Shown here: one piece after another, positions 12,286 to 24,651 of the stretch
Position numbering within the stretch: the first letter of the stretch is position 1
How the letters are laid out: the number at the start of each line of letters is the position of its first letter
Origin: Termitomyces sp. T153
Taxonomy: Eukaryota > Basidiomycota > Agaricomycetes > Agaricales > Lyophyllaceae
NCBI GenBank assembly: GCA_018296165.2
Contig: JACKQL020000052.1
Span: 248,001-312,000 of the forward strand
Reading direction: 5' to 3'
DNA length: 64,000 nucleotides
Notes under the pieces: generated by a model
Databases searched by the model: none
Seen by the model: the letters and a program-made list of their open reading frames with translations, nothing else
Told to the model about the DNA's origin: nothing
Program-made: the position numbers and the translations under genes

Positions 12286-14238
12286 ATGATCCCACACGCT
12301 ACACGTACCCGTGGCCTAGTCGCTGCTTCCGTCAAGAATCGACGCACGCAGACCTTCAAGGCGTTCTATGCTGTTCGCATCTATCCAGCCGACCCCCATC
12401 ATACACTGACTCTCAGTTATTCTAACAGACGATCCGTGGTCTCCGACACCCTACAGTTGACAACGAGGACGGGCCTGTGTCCGAGAATGTTGGTTGACTC
12501 ATCTTCTCTGCCGTATAGTCCGCTGATAGGTTGAGTCCAGGATTTTTTCCTCTCGATCCTACGAGCCAATCCATCCTTGAGGGATACACGGTCATACCTT
12601 GCTTCATTTGGCCCACGCCCTCCGCCGCAAGCACCCTCGACTTCTTCAACCACTCTTCCTTCTCCATCGTCTATTGTACAGGCACCACAACGGACAATAC
12701 ATGTCTCTGAGCTCGCCAAAGCGAGCCCGATCCTTGCTTCCATATTGAATCCGGTCATTCGTCGCACTGCTCTAGTTAAGGTTCAGGGTCCGTTTACAGA
12801 TGTGCAACTAGACAGCATCGCTCGTGGCTTGGTCTACTTAGAAAAACTTGGCCTCGTCAGTGTCATTGTTGTCGAAAATGATGAGCTGCATCGGGGAGAA
12901 CAAGATGAACGAACCTCAATAATAGAAGAAACGATGCGCGTCGTGACAAGTCTGGAGAAGCACGGTGCTCGAGCTCGGCCAGTAGTTGGTGCCATTGTGA
13001 GACTTGGGCCAAAGCCTGGTACCGATGAAATTGTGGCAGTCAACCGGATCTTCCCTCCCGAATCGCACACCACATATTCCGATCTCATCCCAATTCGATC
13101 TGCCTTGAGAGCGGGTGAAATTCCAGTCATTTCTCCTTTTGCGTTGGATTCCTTCTGTCGCTCCATCCGCATTGATGCGAACGATGTTATCTCAGGTTTG
13201 GCTCGTGGTATGGTCGAGGCTGCCGCAGAGGATCATTCTAAACGAGGCGAGCTCGATGACACCCCTGAAAACGTTGATCTTACCCCATTACGACTCATGA
13301 TTATCAATCGCGAGGGCGGCGTTCCATCTTACGCTCGTAACGGATATCCTCACCTACTCATAAATCTTGAATCCGAATATCCACACATCCATGAGACTTT
13401 TCATCCCTCCTGGCACCATTCTCATCCAACTGCACTCTCCAATCTTTCCCTTGCTCGTACATGTCTAGCGTACATGCCACCGACCTCCTCCGCAGTCATG
13501 GTATCGCATCGGTCTCCAAGCTCCCTCATCGCAAACCTTATCACCAACAAGCCAGCTGTTAGTTCGAGCCTTCCTCATGCTTTACTTCAAGGTAACCGCA
13601 AACTCACACCCAGTACGCCTACATTACTACGTCGTGGCCTGCCGATACAAGTCATCCGGAACTGTGCTGACATAGACCGGAAGAAAATGAATCGGTTATT
13701 GGAGGATTCCTTTCGTCGCACTCTTGACCAAGATGCCTTTTACAGTCGTTTAGAGCAAACACTCGACTATGTCATTCTCGCTGGTGACTATGCTGGGGCA
13801 GCTATCGTAACCAAGGAAGAATGTCCAGGCCTTGACACCCCAATCACCTATCTTGACAAATTTGCTGTTCTCCCTAGTCATCAGGGTGACGGTACCGTTG
13901 ATTTTTTGTGGGTCGCTTTGCACGACGAGTCTTATGGGCTTGGTTTGCCCTTCTCTGCCAATCCTAACGGAGGGAAAGGCGGAAAGGGTGAAGGTCGCGA
14001 TTTGGTGTGGCGTAGTAGAGCCGATAATCCGGTCAACAAGTGGTACTTCGAGCGTAGTACTGGTCACCTCAGAATGGGATCATGGGTCCTTTTCTGGTGC
14101 GATGCAGAAAAGCGTTTGGAAATTGAGAGAGGGCGCCGTGGAAGTTCTGGTCTGTCGCACATCGAAGACTGGGAGGACGGGAGATTAGCAAAGTGGGCAG
14201 ATGTCATCTTCAAGATACCAACAACTTGGAAGAAGTGA
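12286..14238 (+). CDS. ARG2: N-acetylglutamate synthase, mitochondrial (amino-acid acetyltransferase)
   Basis: Catalyses the first step of arginine synthesis, acetyl-CoA + glutamate to N-acetylglutamate, in the mitochondrial matrix. The single long exon from about 12541 contains DFFLSILRANPSLRDTRSYL, an amino-acid-kinase-like non-catalytic domain (ASPILASILNPVIRRTALVK, LVYLEKLGLVSVIVV), and the C-terminal GNAT domain of the vertebrate-like/fungal NAGS class (LEQTLDYVILAGDYAGAAIV, YLDKFAVLPSHQGDGTVDFL, RSRADNPVNKWYFERSTGHL). The N-terminus from ATG 12286 is basic (TRTRG, KNRRTQTFKAF), as expected for a mitochondrial presequence. The stop at 12534 must be removed by an intron. One that keeps frame is 12493-12540 (48 bp, GTTGAC..CAG), but the exact donor is uncertain. 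Length and order fit the family. Confidence 0.9.
12495..12501 (+). promoter_or_regulatory. CPC1/Gcn4-type site TGACTCA in the 5' part of ARG2
   Basis: A perfect TGACTCA, the half-palindrome bound by the Gcn4/CPC1 bZIP regulator of amino-acid synthesis, lies in the likely first intron of ARG2. A weaker TGACTCT lies at 12407-12413. Arginine genes are classic targets, but such 7-mers are expected several times by chance in 64 kb; another lies inside the SNAPC1-like gene near 2551. Confidence 0.3.
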
Positions 14239-14304
14239 TGTACTTGGAAGAGATAACAGTAATTTTACTTAGATCAATCGACAGCCGACACTTATTATAA
14301 TCTG

Positions 14305-14841
14305 CTACAAGTAACGTGCTGCAATGTTTCGTTGCTGATTTCTCGGAAGAGTGAACTCCGACGAATCCATTGTACTAGTGGCAGAGATGGTGGTGTTCTT
14401 CTGGCCAGCCATATCTGCCGTAGGCAGAGGTTTTCTAACATTCCCATGGGGTATATTTCTCTTCCTTACTGACGATGACGGAATCCTTGACACTTTTGTC
14501 ACTCGCGCATATGGGAGCCACTGTTCCGTCCAAGCTGGCAAATCAGGAAATAGACCAGTTGGTCGAGCTGCCGTTGACAGAAGATATCTGGTATGGAGCA
14601 GAAAGATGGACGTAAACGTAATTTACAGATATAGTCTTCAGCCTTTCTCCAATCAGCGCGAAATCATTCAATCTGACGAGTATGGATGTTCAAGTAGGTT
14701 GGATGGATATCTTGTCCACCCCAAGCACCAGAGAAAGGATGATGTATCAGACTTAAGAATTGTAAATGGACTATTGTGACCTTTCAGTAGCTCGAAAGGA
14801 ACGCTTTCAAAGACCCTGCTCCTCTCACGCACTGCAGACAT
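14305..14841 (-). CDS. Possible small spliced gene, function unknown
   Basis: Not recognised. A plausible start at 14841 gives MSAVRERSRVFESVPFELLK. An intron of about 46 bp then joins WCLG to LNDFALIGERLKTIS, which looks like a helical coding stretch. The terminal open frame (about 14305-14600) reads LPAWTEQWLPYARVTKVSRI, then a Ser/Lys/Thr-rich tail ending NIAARYL. I could not find splice sites joining the middle exon to the last one in frame. It may therefore be a real small protein gene with one exon missed, or a decayed gene. It lies between ARG2 and CRC1. Confidence 0.3.
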
Positions 14842-15051
14842 CACCCAGTCAATCAGAGTCACGCAACTTAAAGCAGATGACGATCGCGTTGTTCGATGAC
14901 GAGTGACGTTCTTCCTCTTTGAACATTGACCACATAGCACGGTTGGACGTTGTAACTTGTGTGACGGTTGGCACTATACATAGATGCCCAAGCATAATGC
15001 TTGAGATCGGATATCATAAAATACAGATCTACAATCAAATCTATATCCAAA

Positions 15052-16450
15052 TCAAAAGAACTTGTCCATAAGAGTTCTAGACGCTTCAACGCCAAGCTAA
15101 AAAAAAAACACAAGAGTTATCCACTGATACAAGAAGGATCAAAAATTGACTCACGAACGTCGCTGCATTGGCGGGGAATGCCTACGTACTCCATCAGAAG
15201 ATGAGCGCACACACGAGAAGACTACTACTCACTCTTGCCATAGCCGGTCCAAATCCTTTCCACAATGCACGAACGCCATCCTGGGCTATCGTCTTGCGTG
15301 CACAGTCTAGTATACCCGAATAAGTGCCTTCTGGCGCGGACTGAATCCTGGATTTTAGTACCTAGCAAGATACGTGGTTACAACTAGTCTCGGAGCAAAG
15401 AAATGAATAACATACGTCTGGAGGTATTGCCAATGCCCACATGGCAATACCAGCTGATCCTCCGGCCATGATGATTGCGCCAAGGTTCAGCTCAGCTGGC
15501 GAAGAACCTGCCGGGGTCAAGACTTTCTTTGTCACCTCATATGCTGCAAAGTACCTGTTCAAACGAAATCAGACATTTGAGGTCAAAGAAATAACTATCC
15601 ACGAACGCAGCACTGCCAGGACCATCCCGAGCAAGCGTGGCTCCTGTTCCACGGAAGATGCTTCTCATTCCACCCTCACGGTAAAGGTGCCTCACCACAT
15701 CAACAACACCCTTATACTTCTTCTCGCCTGCTTTTCCCTGACCCTGAGTCTATCCGGGACGTTACTTGGGGATCTGATAGGGATAAGAATAGATTTATTT
15801 ACCTGTAAAATCACTTTAGCCCTTTCTACAGGGGCTGTAACGAGTGTCGTAGGAACGGCCGATAGGAACCCAGCAAAGGCAAGTTCTGATATTGACAACG
15901 TCTGGCTTGAGCGTTGTGGAGTCAATGCAAATATCAAATTCTTGGATGCATCATAAGCCTGCGGAATTGTGCATTTAGTCTACGACTTTGAAGGGTTTCT
16001 AGGTATTTACCCAGAATGACACGGCAAAGATAGGTGTTACACCTAATAGTGGAGGGACCATCCCACGATACATGCTTATAGGATGATAAGTACAGAATTA
16101 AGCAGAGTGGATATCGCATATACCCAGTGAGACCATCTCGAGCCAAAGTCTTCTTCACGACATCTAGAGCACCAGTGTAGACGCCCGGTCCGGCAGTTTG
16201 GAGCCTTGTCTTCGTCAGATCAAATGGGTGTCCTAAAGGATGTCGAGTCAAAGACCAAGATAAAGCTACCTATTACTTTGATGAACAACTGACCGACAAG
16301 AACGGCAGAAAGACCACCAAAACCTCCAGCAATGAACGCTTTGGCGGACTCCACCGCGGTCGAACGAGATTCTTCCACACTGGGGGCTTCACTACTCTGT
16401 GTATAAACATATCAGACAGGTCAGATGAAAGATTGGATACTGCAAACCAT
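15052..16450 (-). CDS. CRC1: Mitochondrial carnitine/acylcarnitine carrier (SLC25 family)
   Basis: Inner-membrane carrier exchanging carnitine and acylcarnitine so that acyl groups can enter the matrix. Three mitochondrial-carrier repeats are visible with their PX[DE]XX[KR] signatures: HPFDLTKTRLQ (about 16220), APVERAKVILQ (about 15825) and IPPDVLKSRIQ (about 15400). The last, with APEGTYSGILDCARK, is typical of the carnitine branch. It ends LGVEASRTLMDKFF; the frame reaches its stop at 15052-15054. The start model is unusual: ATG at 16450-16448 is followed at once by an intron, so the start codon stands alone in exon 1 and joins SSEAPSVEESRSTAVESAK. The second and third repeats are split by further short introns. 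Substrate assignment is by family resemblance. Confidence 0.87.
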
Positions 16451-16699
16451 GGTAGGCTACCTGGCGAAGACTGGACGAAAAAAGTGGAGGACGCACCAAC
16501 TTGAATTATATATGCACGCCCAGGAATGACCGGGACGGGTATTGCTGAATATTCACATGGCTTAGACTAATCCCGATCACCAAAATTTGATTTACAGATA
16601 TCGGTATTTGCAATTGCATCATAATCTCATACAAAGTACTCGCCATCAAGGGGATACTTATCAGATATCATAAAGGAACAATCTACAAATCTACGACCC

Positions 16700-19505
16700 T
16701 TAGTCGTCATCGTCGTCTCTACCAAATCCGCCAATGGGTTCATATGTGGCTTCTGTCGTGTCTCGTTGCCAAACAAGTCTGACACCGTAGAAAAATAGAC
16801 AGATGAGTATGCAGCTCCCGACGCCCACAACCGTAGGTGCACCGTAGGATATCCACCACGGAGGATGATATGGTTGCAAAAGTCGGTCAATTTGAATAAC
16901 ACCTCCGCCAGCGTTCGTAGACCGGCCCCACGAGAGTACACGGGCCCAATCAGCGCTACCGTCAGTACCTCGAGCACCTTTGATTCCAACGATATATCCA
17001 TTGGATTGCAAGTCATCACGCCAGCGGAAGACAAGATCTCCATACGCTGATCTGGAAGAAAGAAGCGTATTGTACGTCGGGGAATTGTCAAGAGGAATAG
17101 GCTGATTGTTGTATAGTGCATCAGTGTCGATTATTAACGATCCACCCTCTAGAGCTTGAGTAGGAATGAGATGTTGTGCGACAATTCCACGTAGCGCATC
17201 AGGATCAGCATAAAGTTGCGTCAGATTCACGTCCTTAAATGCATTATCCGTGGGACACAACAGTGTCCAGCCTACTCCTGGCAATACTTCATTATCCCAG
17301 GAAAATCCTTCTGGAGGAGCAGTACCATTGAGCACCCATTCAAACCCAGCCTTGGCAGCTAAAGACGCCATGGTGCTTCCTTGAGCAGCCTTAACGAGTT
17401 TGCCGATCGTCAGATTGACTGAGCGAGGAATAAGAATGTCCGAGAGCTCGTGGACAACACCAGTATTCGTGAGAAGATCCTTAACAAAAAGTTCGGACTG
17501 CATTCCTGTCCAGCCTCCGCTAGGACTGACATAGAGGCTGCCATTTTTCAATCTGTCAAATCGAACGTCGCTGCCCTCAAGGGTAGAAAAAGTATGCTGG
17601 GAGCCATTCCTTAGCGACTGCGCATACTCTATGGTGTCCAACGCATGATGTAGAAGGACGCTCTCCAGATCTTGTTTCGCAGACGTGCCGAGCAGATGGG
17701 CACTGACAAGTAATCCTAGACGCTTGAAAGCCGAGTTGTGAGGAATGAGAAGGGACGTATGAGGTGCTTTCCGAAGAATTTCGGCCTGAGAAGTGGAAAA
17801 GATGGCGGCAAGGAAGGATGAAAGGTCGAGGAAAGGGAGAGCAGTTTGTAGAGGATCAACAGGAGGCACAAGTGGTCGAGAGATGAAGTAAAGAAGGGTG
17901 TTATTAACTTTGACTGGTAGATCATGAGTCATTTGCGAATAACGCGAATGTGGGGACAACTCACTCGGGTTTCCTATGGTCTTAGCACCAGCAAACCTTA
18001 TGGATTTCTCGGCCAATTTCTTATCATCCAGACTAACACCAACACTCAGGACCTGTCTCCTGCCAGGGAGTCCATCCTCTTCCAACGCAGTTTCCAACAG
18101 CATTCCATCCGCCAGTTTCTCAGAAGTCCAATTCCCCGGTAAAAAGTGATATTGGAGAAGTTTCCTTAAATCTTCACTGCCTCTCTCTGGAAGTTCCTTG
18201 TCCCCATGTAACGACATTACCTCGTCAGACGGGACAAGGATTGTGTACTTGACATCTGTGTTATTGATCAAGGAGCCCAAATCTACAGAATGTAGCAAAG
18301 AGACAAAAGTCGTGCCGTTGAGAGCGAGAAGATATTTTTCTGGGGTAAGTTGAAGTGTACCCGGAGGTACAAGAAGAGAATCCACGAGATGAAGAACCCC
18401 GTTGGACGCGAAAATGTCGGATTCCACAAGGCTTGCCCCTGAAATTGTGGTGCTCATAGAAGAGACTTTGATCTCGAGCTTGGAGCCGTCAAGCGTTGTC
18501 ACTAAATAACATTTTATGAGTGGTTGTATGTCATGACGAGTTGGGGTCGAAGGCTATACAATTTGTTGTTTTCCCAAAGGTATCAGAGTATCTGACTCCT
18601 TCCTCCACAACAGCGTGCAAGTTGAGTATACGATTAAGATCGTTAGTAGAATATTCACTCTCGAGATACAGACGCTCATAATGGTCTAAAGCATCCCAAG
18701 CAGTGTCGACAGGAAGAAAAAGCGTAAGTTCCGAAGTGGAATTCAGAAGTTTCGTCATGGCGGTAGTCGACAGTTTGTTTAAAAAAGACACGGAACTTTG
18801 TTGAGATACAACTTCGGCTGCGATGGTTTCAAATAAACAGCTTGTAAAGTGTATTCAGAGACTGATCTTACCTAGATCACCTGGTGGCTCAAGGACCTTG
18901 GTAATGCCGTATATAATGCCGTTACCTGCTGTGGAGGTATTGACAATCTTCGCACCACCCTTGCCGAAGGCATCAACTCCAACGCTACTTTCGGAGACGC
19001 GCAATAGCTGCGGCTCGCCCCCTAAGGTTCCTCCTGGAATGGGTAACCAAGGGGGAGACGGAGGTGGATCTCTTGAGGGTGGATCAAGGAGAACTCGAGG
19101 GTAATGCAAGGTTTTGTATATTCGTGTGCTGTGATTGGGGAGTTCTTGGGTTGTGTGGTTGAGTAGATGGTAGAATAGTTGCTGCCTCAACTGTTCATGC
19201 ACGTTGTCATTGAGGAGAAGATGGTCATCATGAAAGGCACTGCGCCAGAGGTCGTTTCCGCGGAGATACTGCCGAATGGCATCATTAGTAGGAGCGAAAA
19301 GGGTGCATCCATTGAGTTTGTTGAGGGTGGGGATGAGGCGAGCGCGTTGAAGAAGATGAAGAAGGGAGGTATAGTTAGGGTCGTTGGAGAGGGCGTCGAC
19401 GAGTGTGGTGGACAATGTACTTGTGAGTGGATATTGCGAAGAGCTAAGTACAGGGGATACAAAGAGGAGAGTGAGGAGAGTGGCGGGCAGGAGGCAGAGG
19501 CGCAT
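16700..19505 (-). CDS. Fasciclin (FAS1)-repeat type I membrane protein, Fsc1-like
   Basis: Resembles fungal vacuolar FAS1 proteins such as S. pombe Fsc1, which is needed for autophagosome-vacuole fusion (family knowledge; assignment inferred). Starts at 19505 with a clear signal peptide (MRLCLLPATLLTLLFVSPVL). Several FAS1 modules follow, recognisable by the pattern LFAPTNDAI, LFLPVDTAWDAL, LVPSDEVMSL, LIPHNSAFKRLG and LCPTDNAFKDV, with closing phrases such as GIIYGITKVLEPP and GVLHLVDSLLVPP. There are many N-glycosylation sequons. One membrane span, VVGVGSCILICLFFYGV (about 16790-16840), is followed by a short acidic tail ending in five Asp. Two introns restore the frame: 18818-18871 and 18502-18559. 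The start lies only 48 bp from that of RAV1. Confidence 0.82.
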
Positions 19506-19553
19506 GGTGGGAGTTGGCTAAGTTGAAACAGCGCTGCGATCCGGCTGCGTGTC

Positions 19554-22500
19554 ATGCTCCGCCTCCACCACGCCTATGCCGCCTACCCAGCACGCAGCAT
19601 CTGCCATCTCCAGCTTTTGGACGCCCTCTTGATTGTCAGTCTGATCTTCTATACCCTCTCCACCTCGCCCTCATCCTTTTCACTAGCTTTATCCATCAGC
19701 AGACGTCGTCATACTCCTCAATGCTTCCTCACTCTCCCTCGTCCGTGTTCTTGCATTATCAGAAGCGTTTCCAAGTGCAAGAAACACTGCCGACAGTATA
19801 TCATGCATCACAGTCGATTCGGGCATGATGCTGGTGAGCGAAATCGTGTCTTGCTGTCGCGTCGTCTGACCATCGGCTCTCTCAAGGTCTTTGCCGCCAT
19901 GAACAATCGCATCGCCGCTTGGAGCCTCTCTGGCGCGAAGAAGGGCACTTGGTTAATTCACTCGACCCTTATACTTCCAGAAAGTCAGATCATTACGGCG
20001 CTTGACTGCAAATCTGGTGAGGCTGAGTTCCTTTCACGAATGTCAAACTTACGACGACTAGGTTTGCTCGCTGTTGGTTCTCAGCCCAACCTCTCAGTAT
20101 ACACATTAATTCTCGAGAACGACCTTCCCAGCTGGTCACAAAAATGGACTATTCAGTAGATATCTTTTCGAGATCTTCAGTTTCGATTTCTGAACCCCTT
20201 TTTAGTGCGTGTTTTCCGACTTGTGTACGCTTCGCGCCTTCGTTAATGTATATTGCTACTTCATCTGCGGTATGCATCCGATCAGAAGATGATTTAACCA
20301 CGATTACCATTGATATTTTCCAAGCAGTCGGATAATGCAATTAGGATGTACTCTACTACGTCGGGTCGTCAGACTCAAGTAATATCTCATCCGCGCACCA
20401 TAACAAATTTTGCTTGGCGACAGCCTCAAGCGGCGAGTCGGTCAGTAGCACGATACACTCTGAGTTCTAATATCTTACCCATTCTATAGCGATGACCTCA
20501 TACTTTACACTGTCACTGATGATGCCACAATTCGCATTTTCCTCCCTGTACTAGACTCACCTCAACAATTACAGCTTCACGCATCTCTAGATATCTTCTC
20601 ATCTCTTCCTTTCTCTGCTGCCTCTCACCATTTGAACCAGACTGCATCCACTGCTTTCTGGCTTGATAGAGAAGTTGTCGAGAATGCTCTGAACGAAACA
20701 CTGAAAAAATGGCCGGACCAGGACAATGCTCGTCTTCGTCGAATCAAAGATATAAAAGATGAACGCTGGGATCTGTTCCTTCGAGTCCTCGGTGACGGCT
20801 CCGTCGTTGTAAGCGCAGTTGCAGTCAGTCATCCTTTCCGGCGTCCTGGATTGGAATTCATGTCTTCTTCATCAGAATGTAGATCGAAGACCTCCAACGC
20901 TCTTGAAACAATTCACGCTACAACAATTGCCACCGTCTACCTTGCCCGGACCACCTTCTCATCTTTTTCTGTTGCCCAACACAGACCCATCTATGCTGAG
21001 ACTTGCCGTGTCCTCTCCATTAACGATTTTCAATCTTTCTCCCGTTGCCTTTTTCGATGCACAAAATGATGGACTCAGATTATGTTCATATCTACTACCC
21101 AGAATCCTCGAAGAAGAGTCGAAGATTGTCAGGCTCGTAAGGACACCGGAAGGTGCAGGAGTGGGCATTGTGCGTATTATGGGTGGCGAGGCTTGGAGAG
21201 TTCTCAACAATGGCACTCAGCTGGTCCGTTCGGGTTCCTGGTGTTCGGCGGACCACGTCGTTGTACTCCAACGAGGTAAATCAAACATCTTTAAACCTTT
21301 GTGCCTCTGTGAAGCAAACCAAGTTTACGTATAGGGCGGATCTTTGTGACATATCTGGTGTCTGATGGGACACTAACTTTGCACTCGACGCCTCCTCAGA
21401 GACTTTTCGTACCAGCGATAGACTACTTGTTCTCAATACCCTCTGAAGACGAAGGTGATTCCATAGTCGGAATCACAACTGAGCTGTCGATCGTCCACCT
21501 CCGTGCTTCTTATAGTCCATCTCCAACTCTACTGATTCGCTCACAATCTCATTTACCGCTCTCGCATCCGCCGAAATTCATACTACCCGTTGACCCGATG
21601 GCTTGGGGTCAGAGACAGTCTTGGACAGAACACGATGTCCTTCTCAGTGTCTCCCATACTGGAGAACTAGACTTTTGGGTCCCTGAGGATTTCCAGACAC
21701 CTTCGTGGAGGCGCACAGGAACTGTGAAGACAGGTCGCACAAGAATTACGAAAGCAAGCTGTAGTTCCGCTAAAAAAACCGCTTTGAGGGAGTGTCTCAT
21801 CAATGTGGTGAAGCCATATGCTTATTTGTGCTCTATTTTAGTCGTTCCTGGCCCATGTGGTGATGAACTGACAATATGGAATTCGCAAGAATCAGAATTT
21901 GCTACTGGTCTGGACTTTTCTACACGTTATAGGTACGTTTCAAGTGCTTTTTTCATCATCGCCATCTTAGGCCTGTTCGATTCAGTGAGCGTATCAATGA
22001 CTTAGATTGGACGTCAACTCCCGATAACCAGTCTATCCTCGCTGTTGGCTTCCGCCACCACGTCGAGCTGCTATGTCAGCAGCGAATGACCTATTTTGAT
22101 GAAGGTCCTGGATGGGCAATGTGTACCACGATTGAGATCGGAGGGTTTGTAGATCATATAATTGCCTTCATTTTCATGACCAACTATTGTATTATCAAGG
22201 TTCATTCCTTTACCCATCAGCGATTCTATTTGGCTCGACAATGGATCACTTCTCATAGCTGCGGGACATCAGATGTTTTTATATGATTCATCATCTCTGG
22301 CATCAGATGAGGAAACTCTATTCGAGTATGCTGCAAGACACAATGGACCTCTGGATGATTATCATCCACAGATGATCCTACAATGCTTATTATGGGGTAA
22401 GCAGCATGGATCTCACATTGTCAATCAATAACCCAGTTTCATTGAAGGAAAAGTCGAGCTGGTCAAAGATATCATTGTTAATTTGTCAAAAGATGTGGCA

Positions 22501-24545
22501 GCCAGTACCAGAGACCACAGCAGAATCCAGCGGACGTCTCTTCCAGTGGAGAGTTTCTTTAAAACAGATTCAGCTATCATTTCTGTCAGTCTGACATGAT
22601 TTTGATGATGAATTGCCAGACTCATTCGTGGGTGGACACAGGTATCTGTACAGAGGAAAGGGTATACCTCCCTATTTGAGAACCCTTCAGAGCCTAGACA
22701 GCAAGAGTAAGATATGTACTTTTCATATCGTGTCCTACTCTGAAGGTTGGCTCTTCAGGTCTGAAGAAGGCTTCTCCCGTTCACTCGTTCTGGACTTATT
22801 GGAGGCTCTTGAGACACATCCACTTCCTCACTTAACACCTAACGAGCAATCTCATCTACTCACGCTCATACAAACGACGTTAGAGGTCGGTTCATATTCC
22901 CTGACATCTCGTTCACAATTGTCACTTCTCTTCATGTATAGATTGACGAGCAACGTCGGGCTTTAGATTCCAATGGCCTACGATATCTGATTTCCATGCG
23001 ATCCTTTTATATCCTCAACCATCGTTCGTCAGTGCCAAGTAGCCCACAATCCGAGGGTGCACAGCTAAGAGCGTCAGGTCGGAGAGAGCGTCTTCGTTAT
23101 CGAGATATGATATGGGCGTTTCACAGCGAAAGTCAAGATCTTTTGTTAAATGCTTCTTCATTAGCATGCGACGGAAAGCTTGGATGGATTGATGCACGAG
23201 CAGTCGGAATTCCCATTTGGCTGACCTCCGTGGATACTTTGGTTTGTCGTGCTTATCTGCTTTCTCCTGCATCGATAACAATGTTTTCGGCCTAGAGAAC
23301 GCAAATGGAAGTTATAGCGCGGAACGAGTACATGGCAGGTGACAACAGAGATCCCACAGCTTGTTCTCTTTATTACTTCGCTCTCGGCAAAGTTAAGCTT
23401 GTCCATGGACTATGGAGGCAGGCTGCATGGCATAAAGAACAGGGACTCATGCTCAAATTCCTCTCGAATGATTTTTCGGAACCACGATGGCGTACCGCGG
23501 CGCTGAAAAATGCATTCGCATTACTGAGCAAAAGACGATTCGGTTAGTATACTCTGTTTGGCCCTCTTCAAGGACGCTCACTTCATCAACTGTAGAGTAC
23601 GCTGCGGCTTTCTTTCTCCTCGGCGGAGCGCTTAAAGACGCCGTCAACGTTTGTATCAAACAGCTTGATGACTTCCAGCTAGCTGTTGCCTTAGCTCGAG
23701 CTGTCGAACAAAGCAATGAAGGACCTATTTTACTCGAAATCCTTGATAGCGTTGTTCTACCAATAGCTTTCAAGAATGGAAATCGGTGGCTTGCAAGCTG
23801 GGCGTTCTGGTTACTTCATCGCAGAGATATGGCTGTAAGGATTCTGCTGGTGAGCCGCCACATACTAGATTTTTTCTTTGCTGTTAGTTGAATCAAACAT
23901 TTAGACTCCCCTACAAGATATCGCAAATTCTTTGAACATCCAGGTGACGGAGATTGGAGAACCACATTATGATGACCCTAGTCTTGCGCTTTTGTTCTCT
24001 CAGCTACGGTCGAAGACACTGCAGGCAGCAAAAGGAACAAGTGAGATCTCTGGACGATCGGAGTACAATTTCGTTCTCCAGATGGCCCGTGTCTTTTGTA
24101 GAATGGGTGGGTACCTCATCTTCATATTTTGACATTCGCCACCAGACCTTACGGCTCCCCAGGCTGCCACGTACTTGGTTTGGACCTTGTGAGGTCATGG
24201 TCCTTTGATAGACCGTCTGCCATCGACATGGTCAACATCGTGGTAGCTAATGATCAAGTATCACCGCCTCCTAGTCCTAATCTCTCCCGTCGATCTTTGT
24301 TTGATCGAGCTGTACGCCGAAGATCATCTATCATGATCGACATACCCATCCTGTCGCAACCACCCACCAGAACCGCCTCTCCTGAACGTCCTACAATTGG
24401 AGTTCCGCCGGTTATCAAAGAACATCAAGAACTCTTGCAAAATCAAGGGGATTTGTATGCCAGGAAAGTTGGATTAGGAAACCTGATAAGATCAGCTAAA
24501 CAAGATATCGAAGTACCAGAGTTCGATATGAATTCCTTTTTTTGA
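19554..24545 (+). CDS. RAV1: RAVE complex subunit Rav1 (V-ATPase assembly, DmX/rabconnectin-like)
   Basis: Large WD40 protein of the RAVE complex, which drives reassembly of V1 and Vo sectors of the vacuolar ATPase. Exon 1 from ATG 19554 reads to LLDALLIV; an intron at 19639-19699 joins it to TDVVILLNASSLSLVRV, and a second joins DSGMML to VFAAMNNRIAAWSLSG. WD-type repeats follow (ITNFAWRQPQAAS, LILYTVTDDATIRIFLPVL, NDLDWTSTPDNQSILAVGF, DSIWLDNGSLLIAAGHQMFL). The Rav1 C-terminal homology region is clear: YRDMIWAFHSESQDLLLN, NEYMAGDNRDPTACSLYYFA, RWRTAALKNAFALLSKRRF, YAAAFFLLGGALKDAVNV. It ends at 24545 after a Ser/Pro-rich tail (PPPSPNLSRRS). At least ten short introns split it. Divergent from the Fsc1-like gene. 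Confidence 0.9.
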
Positions 24546-24651
24546 CCCAGTGCTCGTGTATAGAAACCTATCTGAACAAAATGACATTGTGGCGTGACTG
24601 TACAAGATTGTGAGGGTGGATACTATGATGTAAACTATCTCTTGACATGAA

